Source: Emydura subglobosa
Taxonomy: Eukaryota; Chordata; Testudines; Chelidae
Assembly (NCBI GenBank): GCA_007922225.1
Contig: ML679954.1
Span: forward strand, 22,527,003 to 22,591,002
Length of the DNA stretch: 64,000 nucleotides
Reading direction: 5' to 3'
Part shown: positions 1 to 12,380 of the stretch, piece by piece
Numbering within the stretch: the stretch's first letter is position 1
How the letters are laid out: each line of letters starts with the position of its first letter
Translations under genes and position numbers: made by a program
Notes under the pieces: model-generated
Told to the model about the DNA's origin: nothing
Databases searched by the model: none
The model's input: the letters and a program-made list of their open reading frames with translations, nothing else

Positions 1-1900
1 CACTATTGAAAACCTCAGTGTACTCTTTATATACCCAGTATAAAACATTTCAATTAAGTAAAATTTGCTTTGGAAAAAAGGTTAGAAGGGTTTTCAATCC
101 TTCTAAACCAAACTATTAGATGTGGTTATATTATAGTCCTAACAAATCTATAAAATATGATGTACAGCATTTTCCTAGTTTAATTAAGGAACTATGCATA
201 ATCAATTATGTAAAGAATGAATCCAGCATGCCATGTCTTTCCTACCTCAAGACCCAGGAATGCACTCTGTCAATATTTATTAGAATACTACATTGAGAAA
301 AAACCCCCCGACAAAACACCATCACTACAATCTTCTAACAACGTGTTTAGCAAATATGGAATCACCGGGGAGCCAAATATCATTTATACTTTTAAAAAAT
401 TGTTTCCAGTTTAAAAAGAAATTATACTACAGTACTCCTGTTAGAAAAAATCTTAGAACTAGTGTTTAAAATGCTAACATCCATTATGATTTTTGTTTAC
501 AACAGAATTATTAGCAATGACAATTTACTAAATTCTATGCACATTTTGCAGAATTTTATTAGCGCTTGAAGGACCATTATTAATGTAAAAAAAAATACAG
601 AATCACATTTCTGTCAGTTTTTTTAAAATCTACCATTGTTAAAAGCAATGTCAAAAATTACTGTCAATATAAATGAAAGAGAATTGAAATGAAAGAACAT
701 TCTTCCCAAGTTTGTTATGTAGTGCATTTGATAGTACTTTGGATATAATTAGTTTCATTGTTTCCAACTTATAGTCAGTCCGTTACACCCTTTTTGTTTG
801 TGTGGGTCCCTCACACATCAACAAAGAAGAGAAACAAATTTAATAGGGAAATGAGATTGTAAAAATCAAAAAAACTGTCAAGAGGACTCAGAGACAAGTG
901 TGGTAACAAACTAATTTTGACTCATTAATTAATTAGATTTCAAGTTGATGGTGTCCCTTTAAAACAAACAAACAAACAAAAAAGGCTAACTTTACCTTAA
1001 GAAAACAGTTTCTATAAGAGTGGAGGAGCAGCTTTAAATTTTATTTAGACATTTCTTTTTAGAAATGGGATGATTCATAATAGAGAGAGAGAGAGAGCAT
1101 GTGTAGAAAGCCCTATTATTTGCTAGTAGTAAATATTGATAAATAGTGTAAATGCAGTACCAGCACCACTACTCCAGCCCTACTATTTATATCCTAGATT
1201 TGGCTGTTTTGCCAGTTCTTCTGTCCAAGAACACATTAGCAATTCATCAAAAGAGCAAATGTCATTATACATAGGAAGCCAGGAGAATTATTTTGCATTT
1301 GATTTCCAGTTCCGATAGCATTATTATTGATTTAAATATTCTCCAGAATGACATAGACTAGACACAACAGATCATTATATTTTTGAACTGTCAGTCACAG
1401 TAATCCTTGGCTGCCCAAATGCTGATGGTTTTAGAAAACTCAAAGATATAAAACTTTGAGGTCAGGATTCCAGCCCAATGACTATCAAACTTCAACAAAC
1501 GCTCCCACACGAAATCATAATTTCTGAACTATGTGAAAAGGCAATCATAAAATAGCTTTATCAGTGATGGTATAGGCCAGAAAAACTTTATTGCAAAATG
1601 CCATTTTGGATAAAACTAGTAAAATAAGGGAAGGAAGTGTTTGAACTGTACAATCCAATCTGAACAAAGCACAATTCAAGATTAGCATAGTGCACTGTAG
1701 CTACATGCACATATACATACTAAGGTCATCATAGCGAATGAACCCAAGACTTTTGGCACTAGAAGCACAAGCCCCTACCACGTAAGGTAAAGAAGTAATT
1801 CCATTAGGTGAGAGACAATAGCATGGGGCCAGGCACTAGGGGGACACATTCATATGCCTGGGCTAGTGTATTACCAAAGCAAGTCTTTTTTGTTGTATTC
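1..1900. other. Intronic AT-rich DNA, no gene
   Basis: Inside the predicted NTNG1 intron. Holds an (AAAC)n run near 961-985 and a (GA)n run near 1081-1097; otherwise nothing recognisable. Short open frames here have no family features. Confidence 0.5.
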
Positions 1901-1907
1901 CTTACAC

Positions 1908-2184
1908 TTAGGGTATGTCTTCAATGATGGCAGCAAATCTACTGCCGTCAGATTGATTTATCCAGATCAATTGAGCGGAAGTGAAGACCTGCTCAATCAA
2001 TCTGGAAGTCGATTCAATAAAACCACCTCCCCAAAAAGTGTAGCGCTGCGTTGACAGGTATGCATTTCTCATCAGGGCAGAATAGTGGAGACAGAGCGTG
2101 GAAGAGGATTTAGGAAGTCGACGTAAATTGCGTAACTCCGGTCGACTGCCATTCAATTTCCCTGTAAGTATAGACCAGGCCTTA
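1908..2184. mobile_element. MITE with GTCTACAC-type ends
   Basis: The left end reads TTAGGGTATGTCTTC and the right end reads TATAGACCAGGCCTTAG, imperfect inverted repeats of the type that bound many reptilian non-autonomous DNA elements. Internal GTCGAC/AAGTCGA motifs recur in this repeat class. No coding capacity. Superfamily not determined. Confidence 0.6.
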
Positions 2185-2189
2185 GGGAG

Positions 2190-3589
2190 CTAAACCTGCT
2201 GAAACAGTCCAGTATGTACAACAGGGAATCACACAACTGCCAAGGTTTCTGTGGCATTATAAAGTTTTCTTTGCAGAGCTCTGACATGAATCCATATTTT
2301 TAGGCACCAACCAATAGGGGCACATCATGGCTGATCTACTAGTAACTGTACCTTGTCCATGAACCCCATGCCTGGGGGCAATGGCTCTTTTAAGGCTGAC
2401 TGGTTTGATTGGGGCAGAGTTGCTGGAGATGTGGTATGGAGAGTTCTAAAGGAGGGGGAAAAACTGTGTCTCTTCACTCCCAAGTTGCATCACAAAAAGA
2501 TATGATACTGTAGACAGTGAGAATTTGACAACAGCATAAAGGTCCAGGTGAAGAAGGAGCGCCAAGTGACGTGATTAGGTTCATGGTTAGTGTTCGCTAA
2601 GTCTGAAAGGAAAAGGCAGGAGATTCTGACCCCGAAACAATTCTTATAGAGGTCAGCAAAGCATGTCCAGGAAAGTTGTGGGAATCTTATTTTTACAGCT
2701 AGTAAAATGTGCACTCTGTTTGTGATCAGACAACCAGAGGAGGGAGGGAGAAAGAGAGGGGCTGAATTCAGGTGCAGTATAAGACCTTTCCAGCGGATTT
2801 AAAAAAAATAGGGTTGCACTTGCAATATGACTCTGTGTCCATGTCCCTTTCAATGCTGTTCTCTGATTACAGAAGACAGACCATCTGGCCAGGCAGGTTA
2901 GAGATTAGGCCCTCTTCCATGGAACTCCTTCGGCTAGCACAGCACACAGTCCATTTTTTCTCAAATTGCCACCCAACCCTGAAAACATAATTCAGCAAAT
3001 TTTTTGGTGTAGCAAAAACTTCCTTACATTTAACAGCAGGACAAATGTGGTTGATCCATCTTCATAGCTCACCAAACCCCTCCACTCAGAAATATGTAGA
3101 AGGGTAGCCACTAGCAGAAACCTGTCTCTGGCACAGGATGCCAGATGCCCTCTCCTGGGAAGACAGAAGCAGCACCCCAGATAAAGCAGAGGCAGATGGA
3201 GAAGGACCCTGGAGGACTTTCTGATTTGCATTCACAGTAGAAGTCAGGAACAGTTTGATTTCTTTGGTCAAGGGAGGATTGGGTTCATAGGCAGGATGAA
3301 GCAATTGTGAAATGATTCCTGCAAATGGGGAGACAGCACAGGGAAAGGGAGCATGCACCTATGCAGTCCCTAGTGCAACTGGGGTGGAATGGTTTCGGGT
3401 CCCATCTGCCACTGCAGACGCTGTTTTTCTCCAAGAACAAGCACCACCACCTCCTCCGCCCTCTTCCCGCCGCTGTTATGACCCTGGGATGACAAAAGTC
3501 AACTAAGGTCTGAAGCAACTGTTGAATTTCCCTTGCTTGCCAGGATCCAGGAGCAGCGTGCACAGGGATGAGATCCCAGCTTTGAAAAA
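2190..3589. other. Non-coding stretch, possibly the 3' flank of the Harbinger element
   Basis: No convincing gene. Sequence adjoining the decayed Harbinger transposase on its 3' side may belong to the same element, but I could not find its terminal inverted repeat. Frames of 70-92 codons on both strands here have no motif and overlap one another. Confidence 0.35.
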
Positions 3590-4120
3590 CAGATCTGCCC
3601 TGGGCTCACTCTGTCAGAAGTATTCACCTTTTATTTTATATATGTTGTGAAAGACACAACAAGCCATGATTATACAAACTGCATTGGCCGCACTGACATC
3701 AAAATGAGTCCACAGGCATTACCAACGCACTTTCAGCTGCCCAAAAACTCTTTCAACCACCATTGTGCAGCTACTCAGCCTGAAGTTCAATTTCCTTTTT
3801 CTTGGGTTGGAGATGTCAGGATAAGGCTTCATGAGAAAGTTAAGAATGTCTATGTGGGGGTCCCCCAAAATAACTGTGGTGACAGAAACACCATGCAGAA
3901 CCATGTTGTTTTTGGGGAATAAAGTTCCTTCTTCCCCCCATAGTACAATCTTGACTGGGACTTCCCAATCCTGAACTGATTTGCAACTGATTGGCAGCCG
4001 TCAGGTTTTGCCAGCTTCCAAAGGGCAATAGCCCCCAGCATCTGCACCTGTCGGGGTTTCTGAAAATGAGTGGTGTGCTACTGGAAGGTTGGTGCAAGCT
4101 GCTCAGTCCACTACAAGAAA
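3590..4120 (-). pseudogene. Decayed PIF/Harbinger (HARBI1-like) transposase
   Basis: Read on the minus strand, 4120 to about 3950 encodes a segment with THFQKPRQVQ and IALWKLAKPDGCQSVANQF, matching the helix-turn-helix part of HARBI1-like transposases. From 3904 down comes VTTVILGDPHIDILNFLMKPYP, the block around the second catalytic Asp (normally GDPAYPLLPWLMKPY), then MVVERVFGQLKVRW and, after a stop, a C-terminal block with IIMACCVFHNIYKIKGEYF. The catalytic middle, including the first Asp (DGTHI block), is missing. In-frame stops occur just before HTTHFQ and directly after KVRW. It cannot make an active DDE nuclease. The family normally cuts and pastes with a 3-bp target duplication; ends were not located. 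Confidence 0.8.
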
Positions 4121-5330
4121 GTGAGCTTCCTCATTCTGAAGTTCTGCAGGCAGTGGTCATCATCCCAGGTTTCCAAGAGGATGTAGTCCCACCAGAACCA
4201 GATGCAGCAGTCCATGTTTCATGGGTCGCTATGGATTTTCATTCACCCTCTTGGTCAGCTGCCTTCAGAGTCTCAAATGTTTCTGGACCAATTCCCTACA
4301 GTATGTGGGAGCTGCCATTGCCAAATGTCTGAAGGCAGTGTACAGTTCCAGAAATGGGCAGCAAGGTGATTCTCAGAATGTCTCCTGTGATGCACAGTAC
4401 TCTGGGATAGTGTCCCTGAAATGGCAGTGCTAACATTGTGTAATGAAAAGCGGCAGTGTGGAGGTTAGTATATGCCTGTGCACAGCATATACCCAGCCCC
4501 AGCACAGCATATGTGGACACTCAGAACACTCAGTGTGGGTTTGGGGTGCCTACACTGGCAGTACATACACAAGTAACCAGGGAAGCACAATAGTATAAAT
4601 GTAGCCTAGATTGTTATTTCTAAAAACATTAAAAGCTTGAAAAACTGAACACACAGTTTTGTGTTTCTCTAAAAATGAGAGCTCAGTTCTGATGTCTGCT
4701 AAGTTTTTGAATGAGTTAATCACAACTGGAATTATGTATTTATTTTTTAAAAATCCATCCTCTGTGTGTTCACCTGGTATTTCTGAGGTATGGTAAAGAC
4801 AGCAATAGTGAAAATTTCTCCTCACAGTCTCATCAATCTCTAGGGATTAGATGGTAATTTAGTGTGCGTGATCATTCATATCTTGCTATCTGCTGAGATT
4901 GTCAACAACATTGCCCAGTTAGGATAAATTACGATGGTGAATTCCTGTCCACTAGGAACTAAGGTGAAACCACCAACTCATTTCACAATCACAAAGGCCA
5001 CAACACAGATTGACTTTGATTACTGATGAACTGGAGAAATTTGAATCGGTAATCTACAGACGAAAACTTCCACATCCCATCAGTCATTTCACAAGCCTTC
5101 CAGTCTCCTGGGGTTCAGTTATTTTATAGATGACATGTGATTCACTGTATCCTTGTATGTAGTTTGCTGTGAGAAGTTGCACACACTAAACCTTGCAATA
5201 TATACTGGAACATATATCCTACAGTACAAATGGTCTCCTGGACTGCAACAGAATGTGCAGGATCACTTGTGTACATAAAAGATAGAAGAGAAATTATATC
5301 TCCCAGTATGTTAATAGGGCTTGTTGAAAT
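4121..5330. other. Non-coding DNA upstream of the Harbinger fragment
   Basis: The first 400 bases may be the rest of the Harbinger element (its 5' side on the minus strand), but no terminal repeat or further transposase block is clear. From about 4600 to 5330 nothing recognisable. Confidence 0.3.
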
Positions 5331-5335
5331 TTTTC

Positions 5336-6055
5336 TATCAAAACAGATTTAATTGAAAATTGTTTTTTTGGACAAAGCTAAAATTTTTGAGAAAAATTTT
5401 GATTTTTCATTGAAAAAAATGAACACCCCAAAACAAAAATATTTCATTTTGGTATGCTGTCAGGGTGCCTTGCAGGAGTTATCCACATTCTCCTTTATGA
5501 GTAGGGCTCTGTGGCTGGACTACATCTCCCATGATGCACTACCTCCCCTTACAAAGAGGGAATACAATAGGATGTTGTGAAAGCCAAGACTATAACAGGG
5601 TTCAAAAAAGAACTAGATAAATGCATGGAAGATAGGTCCATCAATGCCTATTAGCTAGGATAGGCAGGGATTGCTGTTTGCCAGAGGCTGGGAATGCCCG
5701 ATGGCATGGATCACTTGATGATTACCTGTTCTGTTCATTCCCACTGAAGCACCTGACATTGGCCACTGTCAGAAGACAGGATACTGGGCTAGATGGACCA
5801 TTGGTCTGACCAAGTATGGCTGTTCTTATTACAATAGTGCACCATGAAAACAGTGGTCTGAACAGGAAGCCTAAGCGATAGAGGAGAATGGGAACATGAG
5901 GAACCTAAAACTACATAAGGCACCACAGTGGCATTTCCAAATCTAAATATTTTTACTTACTGTCAAATTATTTAAGTTTTTGATTTTTCACCAAAAAGTT
6001 GTCATTTTACTCAGGACATTTTTATTCTCTACCATCTCTAATTATTAATTATCTT
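5336..6055. repeat. AAAATTTT-rich interspersed repeat, split by CR1
   Basis: Sequence rich in AAAATTTT/GAAAAATT motifs (5336-5455) followed by CTACATCTCCCATGATGCAC at 5520-5539 looks like one dispersed element. A CR1 copy sits in it at 5571-5829, and similar sequence resumes to about 6055. A second region of the same AAAATTTT style lies near 50040-50290. Family name unknown. Confidence 0.4.
5571..5829 (+). mobile_element. CR1 LINE, 5'-truncated 3' end, with target duplication
   Basis: Starts GATGTTGTGAAAGCCAAGAC and ends in the typical CR1 tail GGGCTAGATGGACCATTGG ... GTATGGCTGTTCTTA. Only the last coding remnant and 3' UTR are present, as expected from incomplete reverse transcription. The octamer TACAATAG occurs on both sides (5563-5570 and 5830-5837), consistent with a target-site duplication. 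Confidence 0.85.
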
Positions 6056-6059
6056 AAAA

Positions 6060-6338
6060 GTTCTTCATTTATATGGAGAAACTGATAAACTATTCCATAA
6101 TAGGTACTCTAGAATAGCTTCCCGTGTGCACATTTTATTCTAGAATATAAGTAATTTTCTTCTAGAATAATTAGTCTGCTTTGAGGAACACTAATTATTC
6201 TGGAACAAAGTGACTTTTATGCTGGAATAGAGTATCCACATGGGAAGCTATTCCAGAATAGCAACCGCAAAATATTTTACTCCTCAGTAGTTATTTCAGT
6301 CAATTTTCCTCATGTAGACATGCCCTTATTCCTTAATA
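6060..6338. mobile_element. MITE with palindromic core
   Basis: The right end is CATGTAGACATGCCCTTA, the same end type as other MITEs here. Internally, TCTAGAATAGCTTCCC (near 6109) is mirrored by GGGAAGCTATTCCAGAATA (near 6241), so most of the element is an imperfect hairpin. The left end is weakly preserved. No coding capacity. Confidence 0.6.
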
Positions 6339-6749
6339 AACCTGATCACTAACAAAGCTGCCCATGATACTTAAACCTTGCCTACCGAAAGGGGTACTAG
6401 ATGCGAGTTTAAAAGACAGTAAGAGATTATGCTGGTCAGTAAGTGTTCCAAAAGAACTTGACTACCATAATGAATGTTTTTCAAGATGCAACAAGCACAT
6501 TTCTCTTCCAATAAGGTATGTAATATATCAATTGTTAAAACTGATTTTCTCAGAAAAACTCCTTCCTCAATGGACTTTGAAAGCATCCACACTGTACTTT
6601 ATTTAATACTTATATGAAATATTCTTGCTTAAACTTCAAAAAGTTTAGATACTATTAAACTCTTTTGAGAATACTTTTCATGGTAAACGCAAGTGCTCAG
6701 ACATTAATAAAAAACCCATGTAGAGCAATATCTAGCACAATGAAAACCT

Positions 6750-7285
6750 CTGCTTAATGTGCAGCAGGGGTTTGCGCTTTTGCAAAAAAGCAAACACAAT
6801 GTTAGGATGCCAGAGAGATGGGATAGAAAATAATATTGAAAATATTGTAATGCCACTATATAAATCACTCACATGCCCTTAGCTAGAGTGCTGTGTACAC
6901 TTTTGCTTACTCTATCTTAAAAAAAAAGGACATAATGTAAGTAAAGAAGGCTCAGAGACATGCAATGGAAATGATTAAAGGCATGGACAGTCTTCCATAT
7001 GAAGAGCAACTGAAAAGACTGGTTCTGCTAAGAGAGGAGATGAATAAGAGTGATTATGATGAAGGTAAACTTATGGATGATATAAAGAGGGTATATGGGG
7101 TACTCCTATTACCCTTTTTTATAATACGAGGCCCCATTCACTCAAAGGCAACAAATTAAAAACTGATAAAAGAAAATACTTTTTACTCACACATAATTCA
7201 CCTGTGGTACTCATTGCTACAATATATCATTGACGCCAAGAACTTAGTAAGATGCTCAGAGGATAAACCAATGAGTAGCAGGAAG
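6750..7285 (+). mobile_element. Old CR1 LINE fragment
   Basis: Diverged copy of the C-terminal end of CR1 ORF2. At 6965-7100 the translation includes MIKGMDSLPYEEQLKRL, corresponding to the CR1 block M-I-x-G-x-x-x-L-P-Y-E-E-R-L. Upstream, GTGCAGCAG at 6760 and AAAAAGCAAACACAATGTTAGG near 6785-6805 match the same family. The frame is broken and the 3' UTR is missing. Clearly older than the copy at 5571-5829. Confidence 0.75.
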
Positions 7286-7289
7286 GTGA

Positions 7290-8399
7290 GAGTAACTCCA
7301 TTTAAGGTGGTGCTCTGGATTTCCACTAGTTTAAATGAAAGTAGAATTTGGCACTAAGAATATATAATAGTTTTTAAAAACCGCTTTAAAATAGCTAGCT
7401 ATCTTTAAAAACAATTTACATAGTCTCTGAGGGCCAAAATCAGCCCTGGAGTAGCAAGTGCAACTTACAACAGGGTTGAATTTGGCTCTGAAAAGTATAT
7501 GTCTATCTTTTATCCCCAAGGTTTTACCGAGTTTAGTTCAAACAGAGTCTCAGTACACTCCCATGTGCTTTAGTACGACTATAGTATTATATTTGTCAAG
7601 CATATTAGTCATATCAGAGATGACCTTGCAAGAGAATAGTACTATATTATGAAAGGAAACATAATTAAAATGATATGAAGTTAATAAAATTAGAACATTA
7701 AGTATCAACCAGCAAAAACACGTTCTTAAGTGATTTGTGCATAATATTAATTCTAAATGGAACTATTACTTAACATTTTCGTTTCAGACTTAAATTCCGT
7801 AAATTTATTTTTTGCATGATCCGACGTCTATGCAGCTGGATAACATTACAGTGGTGCGTTTTATATATTGCATGAAATATAAGACAGAAAGCAGGCGGTT
7901 ACTCAAGATTCACAAATCTGCTCTACTATTCCCTCCCTCCCCAATTACAGCTCAGACTTGCATGAGCTGCGTATCTGGTGTAGTATACATCTCCGAGTGT
8001 GCAGGTATGTGTGGGGAAAACTAAGCCAAGGCTTCTCTCATTCCACGCTTCTGCCAATCTGTTGGGGTTGGAGATGGGGGAAATAGTGTTCCCATGGAAG
8101 CTGCTCTCTCCTCCACTCTGTGCAGCTTCCTCTGGTCTGGGGAGCAGGCACCAGGGAGTTTAGGGACAAACCCCAGTGTGGACAAACAGAATGGGCCACA
8201 ATCTGGCTCTCCCTGCATTCAACAGCTAGAAAATGCCACTATTAGGGTTGTACATGTAACTTGATGTTAATATATGACAATCTAATCTAAAATGTCCTCT
8301 GGTAAATGTACAATTATTTTAACTAAATAAGAAAGCACAAATACTAATATAAGAACAATATAGAAAAATCTGTAGAGTAAACAGAGCAATATGTAAAAT
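7290..8399. other. Intronic DNA, no gene seen
   Basis: No recognisable repeat or coding homology; small open frames only. Confidence 0.4.
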
Positions 8400-8960
8400 T
8401 CTGCTGATAGGCTGCTTTCATTGCAGGGAATGGAGCTGCATATGTAGAAGCTCTACAGTACCTTGAATAAAAACTTAATCTACTCAAACCACATATGGTT
8501 AAAATCCACTTTTTAGCCTGCATTATGGAGAGATCTTGGCATCTGAAGCCTGGGTTTGGAAATGTGCCGCCTGCATGTCACTACCTCTTTGCAGCAATGC
8601 TCCTTTGATTTCGATTAACACACTGCGGTGCAAGTGGAAGGCTGATCTAAAGAATAATAGGAATTATTCCATCATCTGACAATAGCTAGATGATGAAATC
8701 TGTTACACAGATTGAAGGAGGCAGGGCAATACCTCATTAGAAAATGCAGAACTGTCTACTTAATTACTTGAAAAATGTTTCAGCCAGTACATTTTATGAC
8801 ACCTGGAGGGGATAAACATGTTGACAGTTTTAATTAATTTTATTTCTCCTTTCATTGCACCTGTATGGCCTGAAGAAACAGAATCCTAATGAAAGTACAA
8901 TCAAGCACTTTTAGAGGATTCAAATTCATTTTGGCAATAACCAGAAAATGAAGCATTTCC
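8400..8960. promoter_or_regulatory. Candidate conserved non-coding element (intronic)
   Basis: Gene-free and apparently repeat-free block with TTAATTAATTTTATTT-type homeodomain-like sites and balanced composition, in the large first coding intron of a neural gene. This is only a look-alike of vertebrate conserved enhancers; no alignment was possible. Confidence 0.25.
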
Positions 8961-11299
8961 ATGGGTTTAATTAGAGAAAAAGGGTATATTTGGGAAAATA
9001 CAGCCATAGTTGTAATTATTCTAGCTCAAGCCATGATGAGAACTCCCTCATCTCAATTCATACAACACTGCATTTTCATAGAGTTGGTTTTCAATTTAAA
9101 AAGATAAAGCAGTTTTGTTTCCCAGGCACACCAAATAGATTTGTAGTAAAAATCAATCTCTTATATTTTCAAAAACTAACAGCATATCCTAATGTCTTTG
9201 ACCTTTTAGTCCCATGACTTATCTAGAACCGAATACTCAGCTCCTTCACATTATTAAACTGAAAAAAATAACACCAAAATTCAGTTGCAAAAAAGGTCTT
9301 AATGGTGCTATGAAGTCACTGCCCAACGTAAGGGGTGATATGGAGTTGTCCTGTCCCAGAGAAGCTCCAGGAAGAATTGTGCCTCAAGGAGTAATGCCTG
9401 GAGAACCTGGGTGGGTAGGCATGCTACACTGTCCATTACAATTGTGGAGCATGCTCCCCATATCACATCCAGCCAGCTCTGTTGGGCATGGAAGAAGGAG
9501 GAAGAGATCACAGTCCTCTTTTCATCGTTGCCTCTTCTGGTGTGACTTGCGTCCAAGGAAATATTATCGGAGAGTAATCTCTGCATTACCTAAGTGCAGG
9601 GACTAAGTTTGCACCTAGTTTCTGTGATCATGTGGAAAAAGGCTCCATGCATCAGGCACCGATCTGGTCCAAAGCAGGTAAAAATGAAAACCTGGATAGT
9701 TAATCCTGGTAAATCTGAATCTTCCATACAACAATCTAACATGCTATTGTAATAGCAGGGGTTCCATTTACTAACTGAATGTTGCATTTGACCTTTCTAC
9801 ATTTTATGCTCTTCACTTCCTGTGCTAAACTACCATGCAATGTTGCTGTACACTTTTAAACAACTGTCTTATTTTATCTCAGCATTGGCTGCATTTCAGT
9901 ATTGCGAGATGAAGTGATTATATAAAATACAGACAAAACTGCAAGCATTCAATCAAAGTTTAGATACTACATTACAACAGACAAAAGAGGGAGAGAAAAA
10001 GTTAGTGAGAGAAAGCAAGAGGCAGTGGAGTCATCGCTTTGGAGGCTGAAATCCCCAAAGATGAAGATTAGAAAGAGAGTGCAAGCAATTAAAGAGAAAG
10101 AAGGATGGGGAGGTGCTCAGAAGGCAATAACATGATGGAGGTCAAGAAAGAAGAACTGGATATTTTGAAGAAGGAAAAAGAGTGGAAGGAGAAGGTAGGT
10201 ATACATACGCACACTGCTCATAAAGGGTAAAATTCTGCCCCCTGCTCAGCTGCAGAGATCCTCAGATGCAGTGGACCTGCTGCAGTTCTGCTCTGCAGTG
10301 ATGAAGCATTATTTGAGGAATCCAAACAAGGTTCCAGACCCATGGCATGCTGCTGAGCTCCACTGAAGTTTTCTCTGCTTCTTCAAGAAGGCAAGTGTGG
10401 AGGCAGAGCTCAGACAGGCCAAGTAAGAAGTGGAGCTGGTAGGTCTACCACTATGTGTATCCTTCAGGCATTGCTTGGGGCAGAATGGGTGCAGCGACAG
10501 TGGTGGCTTCCCCGTCTTCTTTATGTTAGCTTAGCTATTTGGGTTTGATGGACATGGCCTATAGTTTGTATGGTCATTCATGGCTGGAAGTCTTTCACAG
10601 ACAAAGGATATTACTTTCATTTCAGCCATTAAATTCCTCATATTTTGCACTGAATGTAGCTTCAATCTCTTGTAAACTCATTGACTGTTAATGTTTAGCA
10701 AGTTTATAAGCTCATTTGAATTGGTCTTATTTTACACAACCAAGAATATTACACGTTTCAATTTTTTGCTTCAAAGATTTAACATCTGGAGATGGCATAC
10801 TGAAATTCCACAAAAGTAACCACGTGAAATATTTGAAAGAAAATACTGTACCTTGGCCATTCACAGAAATTCCTACATACTGGTGATAGCTAGAGGCACG
10901 GGAAACAAAAGAATTTTGGTAAAAAACAACAAGATTTCATCCTTAATTTTGCTTTTCTTTGATAGTCTGTGCAGTCACAACTGGGTCCACTGAATACACA
11001 TGCCTATCTGAATGGCCTACCTATCACCACTCCAGTGGTGTATCCAAAGGACAAAGGAAATACAACTTAGATATTGAAGGACGAGAGATTCTTTGATCCT
11101 CCATTTAAAATGTAGAGAAAGGTCTGTCTGACTCTGGAACAGCAGAGAATGTGGCTACAGAGGCAGTAGGGGCAATTACCACAGAGAGTGCAAAAGGTGA
11201 ATGAGAGACTGATGCTGCAGATGAAGCTTGGAGAACAAGGGGTGTTTGCTGCAGATGAAGAAGACAACCAAAGGAACAGGAAACCTGTAGTGCACAGAA
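8961..11299. other. Intronic DNA with a purine-rich tract, no gene
   Basis: A long purine-rich strand occupies about 9975-10200. A short repeat-like segment (AAATTCTGCCCCCTGCTC) lies near 10230. The 130-codon frame at 9214-9606 has low-complexity Arg/Lys-rich and Pro-rich content and no family match that I recognise. Confidence 0.4.
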
Positions 11300-12380
11300 T
11301 GAATTAAAATGACAGACCTGATATATCTTAACTTTAACAAAGCTTATGATAGAGTCCCCCACAGCATTCTTGCCAGCAATTTACAGAAGTATGGATTGGA
11401 TGAATGGACTATAAGCAGGTGGACAGAAAGCTGGCTGGATCATCAGGCTCAATGGGTAGTGATCAATGGCTCAATGTCTAGTTGGCAGCTGGAATAAGCA
11501 GAGTGCCCCGGGGGTCGGTCCATGGTCCGGCTTTGTTCAACATCTTCATTAATGATCTGGATGATGGGGAGGATTGCACCCTGAGCAAATTTGTGTATTA
11601 CACTAAGCTGGGGGGAGTGGTAGATACACTGAAGGGTAGGGATAGGATACAGAGTGACCTAGACAAATTGGAGAATTGGGCCAAAAGAAATTTGATGAGA
11701 TTCAACAAAGACCAGTGCAGAATCCTGCACTTAGGACGGAAGAATCCTACGCACTGCTACAGACTGGGGACCGACTGGCTAAGCAACAGTTCTGCAGAAA
11801 AGAACCTGGCGGTTACAGTAGACAAGAAGTTGGATATGAGTCAGCCTTCTTGGCAACATGGGCACACTGTTAATGGCGTATTGGGCTGCATTAGCAAAAG
11901 CATTGCCAGCAGATCAAGGGAAGTGATTATTCAGCCCTGGTGAGGCCATATCTGGAGTACTGTGTCCAGTTTTGGACCCTCCATTACAGGAAAGATGTGG
12001 TGGACAAATTGGAGAGAGTCCAGCGGAGGACCACGAAAATAATTAGGAGGCTGGAGCACATGGCTTATGAGGAAAGGCTGAGGGAACTGGCTTTATTTAG
12101 TCTACAGAAGAGAAGCGGGGTGGGGGGATTTGATAGCAGCCTTCAACTACCTGAATGGGGGTTCCAGGAAGGATGGAGCTAGGCTGTTCTCAATGGCAGT
12201 AAATGACAGAACTAGGGGCAATGGTCTCAAGTTGCAATGGGGAAGGTCTAGATTGGATATTAGGAAAAGCTTTTTCACTAGGAGGGTGGTGAAGCACCGA
12301 AATGGGATGGAATCTCCATCCTTAGAGGTTTTTGAGGCCTGGCTTGACAAAGCCCTGACTAGGATGATTTAGTTGGAGTT
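11300..12380 (+). pseudogene. CR1 ORF2 (reverse transcriptase) remnant
   Basis: The coding part of the CR1 copy. In intact CR1, ORF2 encodes an N-terminal endonuclease and a central reverse transcriptase; here only the palm/thumb and C-terminal part remains. It is split across frames and has lost both aspartates of the F-A-D-D motif at 11590-11603. It lies in an intron of NTNG1 on the opposite strand to the gene. Confidence 0.88.

Noticed and set aside
9214..9606. 130-codon plus-strand frame
   Set aside because: No recognisable domain, no splice or promoter context, opposite frame equally open.
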